Assembly (NCBI RefSeq): GCF_002285795.1
Contig: NZ_CP022961.1
Coordinates: forward strand, 3,290,001-3,354,000
Source of the DNA: Plantactinospora sp. KBS50
Lineage (GTDB): Bacteria; Actinomycetota; Actinomycetes; Mycobacteriales; Micromonosporaceae
Direction: 5' to 3'
Length of the DNA stretch: 64,000 nucleotides
Positions within the stretch are counted from its first letter, which is position 1. Every line of letters starts with the position of its first letter. The notes under the pieces are model-generated. The model searched no databases, was not told the origin of the DNA, and saw nothing but the letters and a program-made list of their open reading frames with translations. Both the position numbers and the translations under genes were made by a program. This document shows positions 18,435-27,646 of this stretch, one piece after another.

Positions 18435-18477
18435 CTGCAAAGTTTCTGCAAGATTGACGAAACTTGCTGGAAACTTG
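18435..18477 (-). promoter_or_regulatory. Candidate amylase operator (AmlR/MalR-like)
   Basis: Four related half-sites lie just downstream of the predicted transcription start: CTGCAA at 18435-18440, CTGCAAG at 18446-18452, CTTGC at 18463-18467 and AACTTG at 18472-18477. TTTCTGCAAG and CTTGCTGGAAA form an imperfect palindrome. CTGCAAG/CTTGCAG repeats in Streptomyces amylase promoters are known targets of LacI-family repressors (AmlR/MalR), so the same control is inferred here. Confidence 0.65.
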
Positions 18478-18483
18478 TGACGG

Positions 18484-18512
18484 ACTCTAGGAGGCGGAAC
18501 CACCATCGTCAA
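18484..18512 (-). promoter_or_regulatory. Housekeeping-type promoter of the amylase gene
   Basis: On the minus strand a -35 box TTGACG (18512-18507) and a -10 box TAGAGT (18489-18484) are separated by exactly 17 bases, matching the actinomycete vegetative sigma consensus. Initiation would be near 18477, which puts the CTGCAAG repeats over and just after the start point. Confidence 0.75.
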
Positions 18513-18551
18513 TAGCCGGGCCGGCCACCGAGGGACGAAACGACGCCGCCG

Positions 18552-19571
18552 TCAGCGCCGCAGGGCCGCGGCGACGGCGGCGCCGGCCGCGCCGGCCGCG
18601 ACCGCGGACATGGCCAGCAGCGGGCGGTGCCGGGACAGCCAGACCTGCGGGCTGCGCCGGTGCGCCCGGTCGTCGAACGACCCGTGCGCGCCGAAGTCGG
18701 TGCCCCGCCCGTCGTCGACCGGGTGCCAGAGGTTGGCCGGGCGCCGCGGGTCCGCCGGCTCGTCGGTCTGCTGCGAGCCGAACCCGGTACGCGCCAGATA
18801 GCGGTCCAGCAGACCCGGAATGATCCGGTTGGCCAGGATGGTGGCCACCGTGGAGGCGCCCACCCAGTACTCCCGGCGGTTCGGGTGCTCGGCCGCGTAC
18901 GCGATGGCCCGCGCCACCACCTCGGGCTGGTAGATCGGCGGCACCGGCTGGGCGTGCCGGCTCAGCCGGGACAGCACCCAGTCGAACTGCGGGGTGTTCA
19001 CGGCCGGCAAATGCACCTGGGTGACCCGCACCCGGGTGCCGGAGTGCATCAGCTCGGTCCGCAGCGAGTCGGTGAACCCGACGATCGCGTGCTTGGCGCC
19101 GCAGTACGCCGACTGCAACGGGATGGACCGGTACGCCAGCGCCGAACCGACCTGCACGATCGTGCCGGAGTTGCGGGGCAGCATCCGGTCCAGCGCGGCC
19201 CGGGTGCCGTACACGTAGCCGAGGTAGGCCACCTCGGTGACCCGCCGGAACTCCTCCGGCCCGATCTCCACGAACGGCGCGAAGACCGAGGTGAACGCGT
19301 CGTTGATCCACAGGTCGATCGGACCCAGTTCGGCGCTGGCCCGCGCCGCGGCGGCCTCCACCTGGCGGTGGTCGGCCATGTCGGTCTCGATCGGCAGCGC
19401 CACCCCGCCGGCGTCCCGGACCTCGGCGGCCGTCGCCTCCAGACCGGTCGAGCCGCGGGCGAGCAGGGCTATCCGCATCCCCCGGCCCGCCAGCTCGCGG
19501 ACCACCGCGCGGCCCACCCCGGCGGTGGCGCCGGTGACGACCGCGACCTGTGAGTGCCGTGCCGCGCCCAT
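18552..19571 (-). CDS. Short-chain dehydrogenase/reductase with C-terminal hydrophobic tail
   Basis: An NAD(P)-dependent classical SDR of 339 residues. The cofactor motif is [17 protein letters not shown]; the catalytic Ser is in [11 protein letters not shown] and the Tyr/Lys pair in YCGAKHA. A long C-terminal extension ([17 protein letters not shown]) ends in a hydrophobic segment ([20 protein letters not shown]) that may tether it to the membrane. The ATG at 19571 has GGGGGAG upstream; a GTG at 19592 is an alternative. A close paralogue lies at 50476-51501. The substrate is unknown. Confidence 0.88.
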   Translation of the reverse strand: MGAARHSQVAVVTGATAGVGRAVVRELAGRGMRIALLARGSTGLEATAAEVRDAGGVALPIETDMADHRQVEAAAARASAELGPIDLWINDAFTSVFAPFVEIGPEEFRRVTEVAYLGYVYGTRAALDRMLPRNSGTIVQVGSALAYRSIPLQSAYCGAKHAIVGFTDSLRTELMHSGTRVRVTQVHLPAVNTPQFDWVLSRLSRHAQPVPPIYQPEVVARAIAYAAEHPNRREYWVGASTVATILANRIIPGLLDRYLARTGFGSQQTDEPADPRRPANLWHPVDDGRGTDFGAHGSFDDRAHRRSPQVWLSRHRPLLAMSAVAAGAAGAAVAAALRR

Positions 19572-19680
19572 ACCGTCTCCCCCTTCGGACACCGACCGTC
19601 CGGGCCGTCTTCCCCCTGCCGGGCGCGGTAATCATCAGGGCCGCGCCGACGTGTCAGCCGCGCCGCCGCGGGTAGCCGGC

Positions 19681-19752
19681 GGCCATCCGGACCCGCCCGG
19701 CCACCCGGACCCGCAGGGCCACCCGGACCCGCGGGGCCACCCGGACCGGCGG
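19681..19752. repeat. Four 18-bp tandem repeats upstream of the yetF-like gene
   Basis: Four 18-bp units with the core GGCCACCCGGACCCG occupy 19681-19752, followed by two copies of a 14-bp unit related to GGACCGGCCGACCC up to about 19805. The array fills most of the 265-bp gap between two divergent genes and may affect their promoters. No other signal is apparent in the gap. Confidence 0.75.
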
Positions 19753-19836
19753 GGCGCCGGGCGCCTGCGGCGGACCCGGACCGGCCGACCCGGACCGGCC
19801 GACCCGGCGCGGGGAGCGCGACCGAGGGGTGGGGGC

Positions 19837-20394
19837 ATGGCGTGGCTGCTCGCCGACCCGGCGCGGCTGTGGCAGGCGGCGCTCAAGGCCGTGCTGCTCT
19901 TTCTCGCCGTCCTGGCCCTGCTGCGGATCACGGACCGGCGGACGCTGGCCGAACTGGCCCCGTTCGACTTCGTCGCGATGGTGAGCGTGGGCGCGGTGCT
20001 CGGCCGCACCGCCACGGCCAGCGACACCGGCCTGCTGGTGGGCGTCGTCGCCCTGGTCAGCCTCGTCGCCGCGCATCAGCTGGTGGCCCGGCTGCGGCGA
20101 CGGCCGGTGCCCCGCCGGATGGTGGACCGGCCCATCCAGCGCCTGGTCGACGAGGGCCGGGTGATCGCCGTGGCGCTGCGCCGGGCCGGGCTGGTCGAGG
20201 CCGACCTGTACGCCGCGCTGCGCCAGCACGGCGTGGCCCGGCTCGCCGAGGTCCGCTACGTGTTCTACGAGACGCGGGGCCGTTTCTCGGTGGTCGGCTG
20301 GTCCGCGCCGACCGACGAGGAGCCGGTGGCCTCGGCCCTGGCCGCGTCGGCACCGTACGTGCGGCCGGTGCCGCGCGGCCCGGACCGGCCCTGA
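19837..20394 (+). CDS. YetF-like (DUF421) membrane protein
   Basis: A 185-residue protein of the DUF421/YetF family: three N-terminal membrane segments (ALKAVLLFLAVLALLRITDRR, MVSVGAVLGRTATA, VGVVALVSLVAAHQLVAR) then a cytoplasmic domain with VDEGRVIAVALRRAGL and LAEVRYVFYETRGRFSVV. Family members sit in the cytoplasmic membrane and their role is poorly defined; some are linked to spore or envelope functions. The ATG at 19837 has GAGGGG upstream. Tandem repeats lie on both sides. Confidence 0.85.
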   Translation: MAWLLADPARLWQAALKAVLLFLAVLALLRITDRRTLAELAPFDFVAMVSVGAVLGRTATASDTGLLVGVVALVSLVAAHQLVARLRRRPVPRRMVDRPIQRLVDEGRVIAVALRRAGLVEADLYAALRQHGVARLAEVRYVFYETRGRFSVVGWSAPTDEEPVASALAASAPYVRPVPRGPDRP

Positions 20395-20400
20395 CCGGCG

Positions 20401-20460
20401 GCCCGGACCCCGGCGGCGCCGACACCAACGGCCCGGACCCCGGCGGCGCCGACGCCAACG
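20401..20460. repeat. Two 30-bp tandem repeats after the yetF-like gene
   Basis: Two 30-bp units (20401-20430 and 20431-20460) differ at one base. They lie in the 125-bp gap between the convergent yetF-like and ltrA-like genes. I see no simple hairpin terminator in this gap. Confidence 0.8.
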
Positions 20461-20519
20461 GCCGGTCCGGGACCGCGGCGCGGCCCGCGGCGATCGGACG
20501 GTTGCCGCGTGCCGGGCGC

Positions 20520-22982
20520 TCAGCCGGCCTGCCGGCCGATGCTGGCCCGCTGGCCGACCCCGGCCGCGCCCAATTCGCGGCGGACCTCCCGGGACATCAC
20601 GGTGTCCAGCACCAGGAAGGCCGCCACGACCCCGGTGAGCAGGAAAAGGGCCAGCAGCGCCGGGAGATCCGAGGTGACCGGTGCCAGCACGCCGAGCACG
20701 GCGGCGAGGGTCAGCCGGACCGGCCGGATCCGCTGCCCCGAGCGCCACCAGATCGCCTCCCCGGCGAGCAGGTAGACGACGACGCCGCCGTAGAGCGCCA
20801 GGTGCGGCACCGGATCCAGCACGCCGCCGAAGCCGAACAGGCCCGCCGCGCCCAGCCCGCCGAGGGTCTTGCGCAGGCCGAGCGCCACCAGCACGATGCC
20901 GATGATCACCGGAAGGTGCAGGTAGGTGTAGGCGTCCCGGGCCAGGGCCGCCCGCCGGCGACCCCGGTACGCCCACAGGGCCCGCTCGCCGGCCAGCACG
21001 TCGAGCCCGAAACACGCCCACCACAGCATTCCCAGCAGGGTGGTGCCGCAGGCGAGGGCCACGATGATCCGGGCCGAGATCGGGGTGTCGGTCACCGCGG
21101 TGCCCATCGAGATCACCGCCTCGCCGAGCGCGATGATGATGATCAGCGCGTGCCGGTCGGACCAGTGCTCGGGAGACCGGATCCGCTGGTGGCGGGGCGA
21201 CCGGAGGGCCACCCCCACCGCGTCGACGGCGATCGCGGCCAGCCAGAGCGCCACCCGGGCCGGCGGCAGCGTCCGGATGTCCCCGTTCGGCACCGGCAGC
21301 AGCGCCGCGACCAGGATGGCGGTCACCGAGACCACCGTGGGCACGGCCACCACCAGCCGGTGCCGCAGCGCCCGCCAGGGCGCGTAGAACAACTCGGCGG
21401 CCATACCCAGCAGCCGGACCACCGCGTACGCGCCGGCGAAGACCACCGGACCGGGAAGCCCGCCGATGCCGGCGCTGAACGCCTGCGACATCGCCACCGT
21501 CAGCACCAGCACGCTGGCGGCCGCCACGACGAGGATCAGCAGCGTGCCCCGCTCCGGCGGGCCGCGGTGGGTCAACCTGGCGTACCCCGACCAGCCCCAC
21601 CAGAGCATGGTGACCACGGCCAGGCCGCGGAACAGGCCGCCGGTCGTGGGGTCGCCGGCCATCAGCGTGGTGACCTGGACGAAGGCGAAGACGAAGACGA
21701 GGTCGAAGAAGAGTTCCTTGGGCGTGACGCCGTCGGTCTGGGCCGCCAGCGGATCGGCGATCCGGTGCAGTTCGCCGTGCCGCGCCCGGAACACCGTCCG
21801 GTCGGCCACCACCATGGCCGCGACGGCCGCGACCACCAGCAGCAACTGCGCCAGCCGCGGCACCCGGTCGGCCACCGGCAGGGCCAGCAGCACCAGGGCG
21901 AAGCCGAGGATGGGCGAGCGGCCGAGGATGCCCAGGGTGCGGCGTTCGAAGCCGATCAGGCCGGCCAGGAAGAGCAGCACGCCGCTGTAGAGGACCACCG
22001 GCCCCAGCCGGCTGCCGTCCTCGCCCGGGAAGGTGAACCCGGCCAGCGTGTGCTGCAGCCCGAAGGCCAGCAGCATGAGGCCGGCGATGAGCGGGAAGTG
22101 CAGGTAGGTGTAGGCGTCCCGGGCCAGCCGGCTGCGGGCCACCCCGGTGGCGCGTTCCATCGCCGCCTCGGCCCCGAACCGGGCCAGGTCAAAGTACAGC
22201 CACCAGAGCAGGGCGGCGATCACCAGCCCGCACGCCATCCCGATGATGACCCGCCAGGTGATCGGTTGGGCGAAGGCCGTCCCCTGGCTGCCGCCGATCG
22301 AGATGATCGTCTCGCCGACGCCGACGATGATGATCAGGCCGTGCCGCTCCGCCCAGTACCCGCCGGATCTGATCCGCAACGACTCCACCCGGCGCATGGC
22401 CGGGCCGGCGTACTCGATCAGCAGGGCGAGGATGATCAGGCCGAACCGGACCGTCTCGCCCAGCACCGGCGTGGGCAGCAGCGGGGGCAGCAGCGCGGCC
22501 GCGAACAGCAGCGGGCCGGCGACCAGCAGCGGGGACCAGGTTCGCAGCATCCGCCGCCACCCGGACCGCATCTCGTGCGCCGCGTTGAGCAGGATCAGCG
22601 CGCCGGCCCGGGCCACCACGTAGCCGGCCGCGAAGACCATCGGCCCGGACAGCCCGCCGTCGCGGTCCACGAACGCCTCGGGCAGCGTCACGGCGAGGAT
22701 GAACAGGATCGTGGCCAGCCCGAACACGAGCGGCGGGACGACGCCCCGGTCGGTCCGCACGGTGCCGCCCAGCCACGCGTACGCCGCCCAGCAGCGCCAG
22801 AGCAGCGCCATCAGCAGCAGCCCGTGCAGCACGTCCGAGGGGCCGAGCTTGACGGCGGCGATCCCGCTGACGTTGAGGAAGGCGTACGTGAAGATCAGGT
22901 CGAGAAACAGCTCCAGCCGGGTCACCCCGGGATGCTGGACCGCGGGCTGGATCGCCCGCCCGGGGCCCTGGTCTGCGGCCAC
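20520..22982 (-). CDS. Double LtrA-domain membrane protein
   Basis: An 820-residue membrane protein made of two fused low-temperature-requirement A (LtrA) modules. The first begins VTRLELFLDLIFTYAFLNVS near residue 20 and the second VTPKELFFDLVFVFAFVQVT near residue 425. Each carries matching blocks such as ERHGLIIIVGVGETII and DRHALIIIIALGEAVI, and RDAYTYLHFPLI and RDAYTYLHLPVI. LtrA was described from Listeria cold-growth mutants; the biochemical role is unknown. Most relatives have one module (about 400 residues, as at 52102-53307), so this is a fusion or tandem duplication. The start is GTG. Confidence 0.88.
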   Translation of the reverse strand: MAADQGPGRAIQPAVQHPGVTRLELFLDLIFTYAFLNVSGIAAVKLGPSDVLHGLLLMALLWRCWAAYAWLGGTVRTDRGVVPPLVFGLATILFILAVTLPEAFVDRDGGLSGPMVFAAGYVVARAGALILLNAAHEMRSGWRRMLRTWSPLLVAGPLLFAAALLPPLLPTPVLGETVRFGLIILALLIEYAGPAMRRVESLRIRSGGYWAERHGLIIIVGVGETIISIGGSQGTAFAQPITWRVIIGMACGLVIAALLWWLYFDLARFGAEAAMERATGVARSRLARDAYTYLHFPLIAGLMLLAFGLQHTLAGFTFPGEDGSRLGPVVLYSGVLLFLAGLIGFERRTLGILGRSPILGFALVLLALPVADRVPRLAQLLLVVAAVAAMVVADRTVFRARHGELHRIADPLAAQTDGVTPKELFFDLVFVFAFVQVTTLMAGDPTTGGLFRGLAVVTMLWWGWSGYARLTHRGPPERGTLLILVVAAASVLVLTVAMSQAFSAGIGGLPGPVVFAGAYAVVRLLGMAAELFYAPWRALRHRLVVAVPTVVSVTAILVAALLPVPNGDIRTLPPARVALWLAAIAVDAVGVALRSPRHQRIRSPEHWSDRHALIIIIALGEAVISMGTAVTDTPISARIIVALACGTTLLGMLWWACFGLDVLAGERALWAYRGRRRAALARDAYTYLHLPVIIGIVLVALGLRKTLGGLGAAGLFGFGGVLDPVPHLALYGGVVVYLLAGEAIWWRSGQRIRPVRLTLAAVLGVLAPVTSDLPALLALFLLTGVVAAFLVLDTVMSREVRRELGAAGVGQRASIGRQAG

Positions 22983-23062
22983 CCGTCCAATCTGCCGCCG
23001 ACCAGTGCGGATGTGGGGCCGATTGGCGGAATGTACCGCCTACCGGCCACGGCTACGGGTGG

Positions 23063-23428
23063 TTACCGGCCGCCGGGGCGGGATCGGGCGGCGACCGTGA
23101 TCGCGAACCAGCCGGCGGCCAGCGCGGCCTCGGTGACCGCCGGCCGGCGCTGCCGGCGGTCCAGCCCGGCCAGCAGCACGGCCGAGGCACCGTGCAGCAC
23201 GTCGGTCACGGCGCCGGCCACCAGCACGCCGGCGGACGGCCGGACCACGGTCACCGCGCCCTGGGCCAACTGCCGGGTGCCGAGCACCCGGAGCGTGGCG
23301 ACGGCCAGCTCGCTGCGGCGCCCGCCGAGGCCCCGCAGCACGGTGCCGGGTACCGCGAGCAACGCGGCACCCCAGATCATCCGGGCGACCGCGCCGGCCC
23401 GGACCGCCGGTTGCGGCATTCCTGTCAT
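23063..23428 (-). CDS. Small hydrophobic protein of unknown function
   Basis: A 121-residue protein with about three hydrophobic stretches (MIWGAALLAVPGTVLRGLGG, AGVLVAGAVTDVLHGASAVL, AALAAGWFAITVAA). The ATG has GGGGGAG five bases upstream. It starts 17 bases after the stop of the enolase-superfamily gene, so it is probably the last member of that operon. I do not recognise a family beyond a resemblance to small actinobacterial membrane proteins. Confidence 0.7.
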   Translation of the reverse strand: MTGMPQPAVRAGAVARMIWGAALLAVPGTVLRGLGGRRSELAVATLRVLGTRQLAQGAVTVVRPSAGVLVAGAVTDVLHGASAVLLAGLDRRQRRPAVTEAALAAGWFAITVAARSRPGGR

Positions 23429-23445
23429 CGCTCCCCCGCTTCCGA

Positions 23446-24525
23446 TCACGCCACCCGGTACCGCTCGGCGTCGGTCGCCCGGAACGTGAGACCGGTGCCC
23501 GGTGCGGTGAGGTTCACCCCGACCGTCCCGCCGGTCGGGTCCGCGACGCCGTCGAACAGCATGCCCTCGATCCGGACATGGTCGTGGAACCACTCCAGGT
23601 GCCGCAGGTTGGGCACCGCGGCCGCCACGGCCAGGTGCTGGTGCGGGGCGCAGTGCCCGGAGACCTCCAGCCCGGCGCCGGCGGCCACGGCGGCGGCCCG
23701 CAGGAACTCGCTGATCCCCCCGCACCGGGTGACGTCGACCTGCTGGCAGTCGACGTGCGGCACCATCCGGTGCACGTAGGCCAGGTCGTAGCCGTACTCG
23801 CCGGCGGCCACGTCGGCGTCGACCCGGTCCCGCACCAGGCCCAGGCCGGTCAGGTCGTCGGAGCTGACCGGCTCCTCGTACCACCGCACGTCCAGGTCCG
23901 CGGCGTCCCGCAGCACCCGGACCGCCTGTTTGCGGCCGTAGCCCCCGTTGGCGTCCACGTACAGCTCGGCGTCCGGGCCGATGGTGGCCCGGGCCGCGGC
24001 CATCCGGTCCAGGTCGCGCCGCACCTGCGTGCCGGCCGACTCGGCGATCTTGATCTTCACCCGCGGGATGCCCTGCTCGTGTACCCAGCCGGCCAGTTGC
24101 CGGTGCTGCTGCCCCGGGTCGTAGGTGGTGAAGCCGCCGCTGCCGTAGACCGGGACCGCCCTGCGGGCCACCCCCAGCAGCCGGGCCAGCGGCATGTTCC
24201 AGCGGCGCGCCTTGAGGTCCCAGATGGCGCAGTCGGCCGCCGACAGGGCCAGGCCGCCGATGCCGGGCCGGCCGGCGTTGCGCAGCCGGGCGCGCATCGC
24301 CGACCAGGCCGCCGGCACGTCGTCCGGATCCCGCCGCGTCACCACCGGCGCGAGTTCGTCGGCCACCACCCGGGCGGCCGCGGCGGGGCCGTACGTCCAG
24401 CCCAGCCCGGTCTGCCCGTCGGCCTCGGCCGCGACCAGCACGAGGGTGGTCTGCGACCAGGCGAACGTGCCGTCGCCCCCGGGGGCGTCGGTGGGCACCG
24501 TGTAGGCGCTGGCGCTCAGCCGCAC
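23446..24525 (-). CDS. Enolase-superfamily (mandelate racemase/muconate lactonizing) enzyme
   Basis: A 359-residue enolase-superfamily enzyme, which would abstract the alpha proton of a carboxylate and then eliminate or epimerize. The barrel shows the KxK catalytic motif in PRVKIKIAES, metal ligands in DANGGYGRK, WYEEPVSSDD and AAGEYGYD, and a late GHCAPHQHLA loop. The GTG start lies four bases after the stop of the FAD/Fe-S gene, with GGTGA as ribosome site. With its upstream partners it probably belongs to a hydroxy-acid or sugar-acid pathway, but the substrate is not readable. Confidence 0.85.
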   Translation of the reverse strand: MRLSASAYTVPTDAPGGDGTFAWSQTTLVLVAAEADGQTGLGWTYGPAAAARVVADELAPVVTRRDPDDVPAAWSAMRARLRNAGRPGIGGLALSAADCAIWDLKARRWNMPLARLLGVARRAVPVYGSGGFTTYDPGQQHRQLAGWVHEQGIPRVKIKIAESAGTQVRRDLDRMAAARATIGPDAELYVDANGGYGRKQAVRVLRDAADLDVRWYEEPVSSDDLTGLGLVRDRVDADVAAGEYGYDLAYVHRMVPHVDCQQVDVTRCGGISEFLRAAAVAAGAGLEVSGHCAPHQHLAVAAAVPNLRHLEWFHDHVRIEGMLFDGVADPTGGTVGVNLTAPGTGLTFRATDAERYRVA

Positions 24526-24529
24526 CGGG

Positions 24530-27500
24530 TCACCGCCGCGGCCGGCGTACCCCACGCCGCACCGCGGCGCAGCCGACGGCCAGGGCGGCGGCACCGGCCA
24601 GGGCCAGCCCGCCCGCGGTCGCGGCCCGCAGCCAGCCCGGCGGCGCGCTGGGCCGGCGGGACCAGTCCCGCTCCGGCCGGCCGCCGGCCGGCACGCCGGC
24701 CAGCCCGGCGCGCAGCAGTTCGGCCAGGTGCACCGCGCGGCGTCCGCCCGCGTCGCCCTGCTCGATCTGGGTACGGCAGCTGAACCCGTCGGCCAGCACC
24801 ACGGCCCGCTCGTCCGCCGTGCGCACCGCGGGCAGCAGCACGCGTTCGGCGCAGGCCATCGACACGTCGTAGTGGCCCTTCTCGAAGCCGAAGTTGCCGG
24901 CCAGCCCGCAGCAGCCGGAGTCGAGGAACTCCGGCCGCACACCGGCGGCCCGCAGCACCTCGCGGTCGGCGTCGACGCCGAGCACCGCGTGCTGGTGGCA
25001 GTGCGTCTGGATCAGCGCGGTCCGGTCCAGTCGCGGCGCCCGCCAGCCCGGGGTGTGCTCGTGCAGCAGTTCGGCCAGCGTGACGGTCTGCTCGGCGAGC
25101 CGGCGCACGTCCGCATCGTCGGGGAACAGCTCGTGCGCGTCCGACCGGAAGACCGCGGTGCAGCTCGGTTCGAGGCCGACCACCCGCGTCCCGGCCCGCA
25201 GGTGCGGTCGCAGCGTCCGCACGGTACGCCGCAGGACCCGCTTGGCGATGTCCAACTGGCCGGTGGAGATCCAGGTCAGCCCGCAGCACACCGGCTGCTC
25301 CGGCACCCGGACCCGCCAGCCGGCCGCCTCCAGCACCTCGACCGCGGCCCGGGCGATGTCCGGGTGGAACCGGTTGGTGAAGGTGTCCGGCCAGAGCACG
25401 ACCTCGCCGCGGGAGCCGTCGCCGCCGGGGGGCCGCCCCGCGAACCAGCGCTGGAAGGTCTGCCCGGCGAACAGCGGGATCGCCCGGTGCTGGTCGATCC
25501 CGCCCACCGCGCGGGCCAGGGTGGTCAGTCCGGGCGTGTGCGCCAGCAGGTTGACCAGGCGCGGTGCCCGGGACGCGATGGCCGAGGCCAGCGGCAGCCA
25601 GCCCATCGAGTAGTGCGCCGCGGGCCGCAGCCGGCCGGCGTAGTGGTGGGACAGGAACTCCGCCTTGTAGGTGGCCATGTCCACGTTCACCGGGCAGTCG
25701 GCCTTGCAGCCCTTGCAGGCCAGGCAGAGGTCCAGCGCGTCCCGGACGGCGTCGGAACGCCAGCCGTCGGCGATCACCCCGCCGCGCGCCGTGCCGTCCA
25801 GCATCTCGAACAGCAGCCGGGCCCGGCCGCGGGTGGAGTGCTCCTCCTCCCGGGTGGCCATGTACGACGGGCACATCACCCCACCGTGCTCGCGGCGGCA
25901 CTTGCCGACGCCGACACAGCGCAGCACGGCGTTGCCGAAGCTGCCGCCGTCGTCCGGGTAGCGGAACACCGTCGAGACGTCGCCGTGCTGGTAGTCGGCG
26001 CCCAGCCGCAGCCGGTGATCCAGCGGGTACGGCGCGACCACCTTTCCGGGGTTCATCCGGTCGTCCGGGTCGAAGATCGCCTTGACCTGGCCGAACGCCC
26101 GGATCAGCCGGTCGCCGAACATCTTCGGCAGCAGCTCGCCGCGGGCCTGCCCGTCACCGTGCTCGCCGGAGAAGGAGCCGCCGTAGCGCACCACCAGGTC
26201 GGCCGCGCGTTCCACGAACGACCGGAACGCGGCCACCCCCTGCGCGGTGCGCAGCTCGAACGGGATGCGGGTGTGCACGCAGCCCTGCCCGAAGTGCCCG
26301 TACAGGGACGCCTCCTGGTAGCCGTACTCGTCGTAGAGCGTCCGCAGCTCGCGCAGATAGTCCCCGAGCCGCTCCGGGGCGACCGCGGAGTCCTCCCAGC
26401 CGGGCCAGGTCGGGGCCATTCCCGGTACGTGTGCGGTGCCGCCCAGCCCGTTCTCCCGGACGCCCCACATCTGCTGCTCCTGCGCCTCGTTCTCGAACCG
26501 GTGCACGCCCGGCCCGCCCTCCCGGCGCAGGTCGTCGAGCATCCGCTCGGCGGCGGCGTCGGCCTGCGCCCGGGTGTCGCCGCCGAACTGGACCATCAGC
26601 CAGCCGCCCGCCTCGGGCAGGTTCCGCAGCGCCTGCGGGCTGAGGGCCTTGCGCCGCTCGAAGCCGAGCAGCTTGTGGTCCATGCCCTCCAGGGCGACCG
26701 GCCGGTGCGGCAGGATCTTCGGTACGGCGTCGGCCGCCGCCGCGATGTCCGGGTAGTTGAGGAAGACCAGCGACCGGGCCTTGACCACCGGAACCAGCTT
26801 CAGCCGGGCACGCAGCACGGTGACCAGGGTCGATTCGGAGCCGACCAGGGCCTGCGCCAGGTGGAAGCCCTTCTCCGGCAGCAGGCTGTCCAGGTTGTAG
26901 CCGGAGACCCGGCGGGGGATGTCCGGGTACCGGGTCCGCAGTTCGGCAAGGTACTCGTCGCGGACCGCCCGCAGTTGCCGGTGGACCTCGGCCACCCGGC
27001 CGCCGTCGCGCTGGATCTGCGCGTACCGTTCATCGCTGGTCTCGCCCACCCACATCCGGGTGCCGTCGTAGAGCAGCACCTCCAGCTCGACGACGTTGTC
27101 CACCACCTTGCCGGTGCGCTGGGCGGTGGCGCCGCACGAGTTGTTGCCGATCATGCCGCCGATCGTGCAGTGGTCGTGGGTGGCCGGCTCGGGGCCGAAC
27201 TCCAGGCCGGTCCCGGCCAGTTGCTCGTTCAGCGAGTCCAGCACGATGCCCGGCTCGACCAGGCAGGTGCGCGCCGCGGCGTCCACCTCGATCAGCCGGT
27301 TGCAGTGCTTCGACCAGTCGATCACCACGGCCGTGTTGGTGCACTCGCCGGCCAGGCTGGTGCCGCCGCCGCGGGACAGCAGCGGCGCACCGTGCCGGCG
27401 GCACACCGCCACGGCCGCCACCGCGGCCTCGACGGTGTGCGGCAGCACCACGCCCAGCGGTGGCTGCCGGTAGTTGGAGGCGTCGGTGGAGTACGCGGCG

Positions 27501-27646
27501 CGGGAACCGGCGTCGAACCGGACCTCGCCGTCCACCTCGGCACGCAGGTCGGCCGCCAGCGTCGCGAGGTCCACCCCGGTGGCGGGCTCCGGCGGGCGCA
27601 GGACGGGGTCGGGCAGCGGCACCGGCGGTGCGGCGACCCGGGTCAC
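24530..27646 (-). CDS. FAD-linked oxidase fused to an Fe-S/CCG reductase (GlcD-GlcF or Dld type)
   Basis: A 1038-residue fusion. The N-terminal half is a PCMH-type FAD oxidase: LLSRGGGTSLAGECTN, HDHCTIGGMIGNNSCGA, and the C-terminal FAD cap with FSGEHGDGQARGELLPKMFG. Next come two ferredoxin-type clusters (CVGVGKCRREHGGVMCPSY and CLACKGCKADCPVN), then two CCG domains (PVCCGLTWIS and SGCCGLAGNFGFEKGHYD). A final hydrophobic segment may anchor it. Such proteins oxidize D-lactate, glycolate or another 2-hydroxy acid and pass electrons to the respiratory chain. The GTG start overlaps the stop of the TPP-enzyme gene (GTGA). Confidence 0.92.
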   Translation of the reverse strand: MTRVAAPPVPLPDPVLRPPEPATGVDLATLAADLRAEVDGEVRFDAGSRAAYSTDASNYRQPPLGVVLPHTVEAAVAAVAVCRRHGAPLLSRGGGTSLAGECTNTAVVIDWSKHCNRLIEVDAAARTCLVEPGIVLDSLNEQLAGTGLEFGPEPATHDHCTIGGMIGNNSCGATAQRTGKVVDNVVELEVLLYDGTRMWVGETSDERYAQIQRDGGRVAEVHRQLRAVRDEYLAELRTRYPDIPRRVSGYNLDSLLPEKGFHLAQALVGSESTLVTVLRARLKLVPVVKARSLVFLNYPDIAAAADAVPKILPHRPVALEGMDHKLLGFERRKALSPQALRNLPEAGGWLMVQFGGDTRAQADAAAERMLDDLRREGGPGVHRFENEAQEQQMWGVRENGLGGTAHVPGMAPTWPGWEDSAVAPERLGDYLRELRTLYDEYGYQEASLYGHFGQGCVHTRIPFELRTAQGVAAFRSFVERAADLVVRYGGSFSGEHGDGQARGELLPKMFGDRLIRAFGQVKAIFDPDDRMNPGKVVAPYPLDHRLRLGADYQHGDVSTVFRYPDDGGSFGNAVLRCVGVGKCRREHGGVMCPSYMATREEEHSTRGRARLLFEMLDGTARGGVIADGWRSDAVRDALDLCLACKGCKADCPVNVDMATYKAEFLSHHYAGRLRPAAHYSMGWLPLASAIASRAPRLVNLLAHTPGLTTLARAVGGIDQHRAIPLFAGQTFQRWFAGRPPGGDGSRGEVVLWPDTFTNRFHPDIARAAVEVLEAAGWRVRVPEQPVCCGLTWISTGQLDIAKRVLRRTVRTLRPHLRAGTRVVGLEPSCTAVFRSDAHELFPDDADVRRLAEQTVTLAELLHEHTPGWRAPRLDRTALIQTHCHQHAVLGVDADREVLRAAGVRPEFLDSGCCGLAGNFGFEKGHYDVSMACAERVLLPAVRTADERAVVLADGFSCRTQIEQGDAGGRRAVHLAELLRAGLAGVPAGGRPERDWSRRPSAPPGWLRAATAGGLALAGAAALAVGCAAVRRGVRRPRR

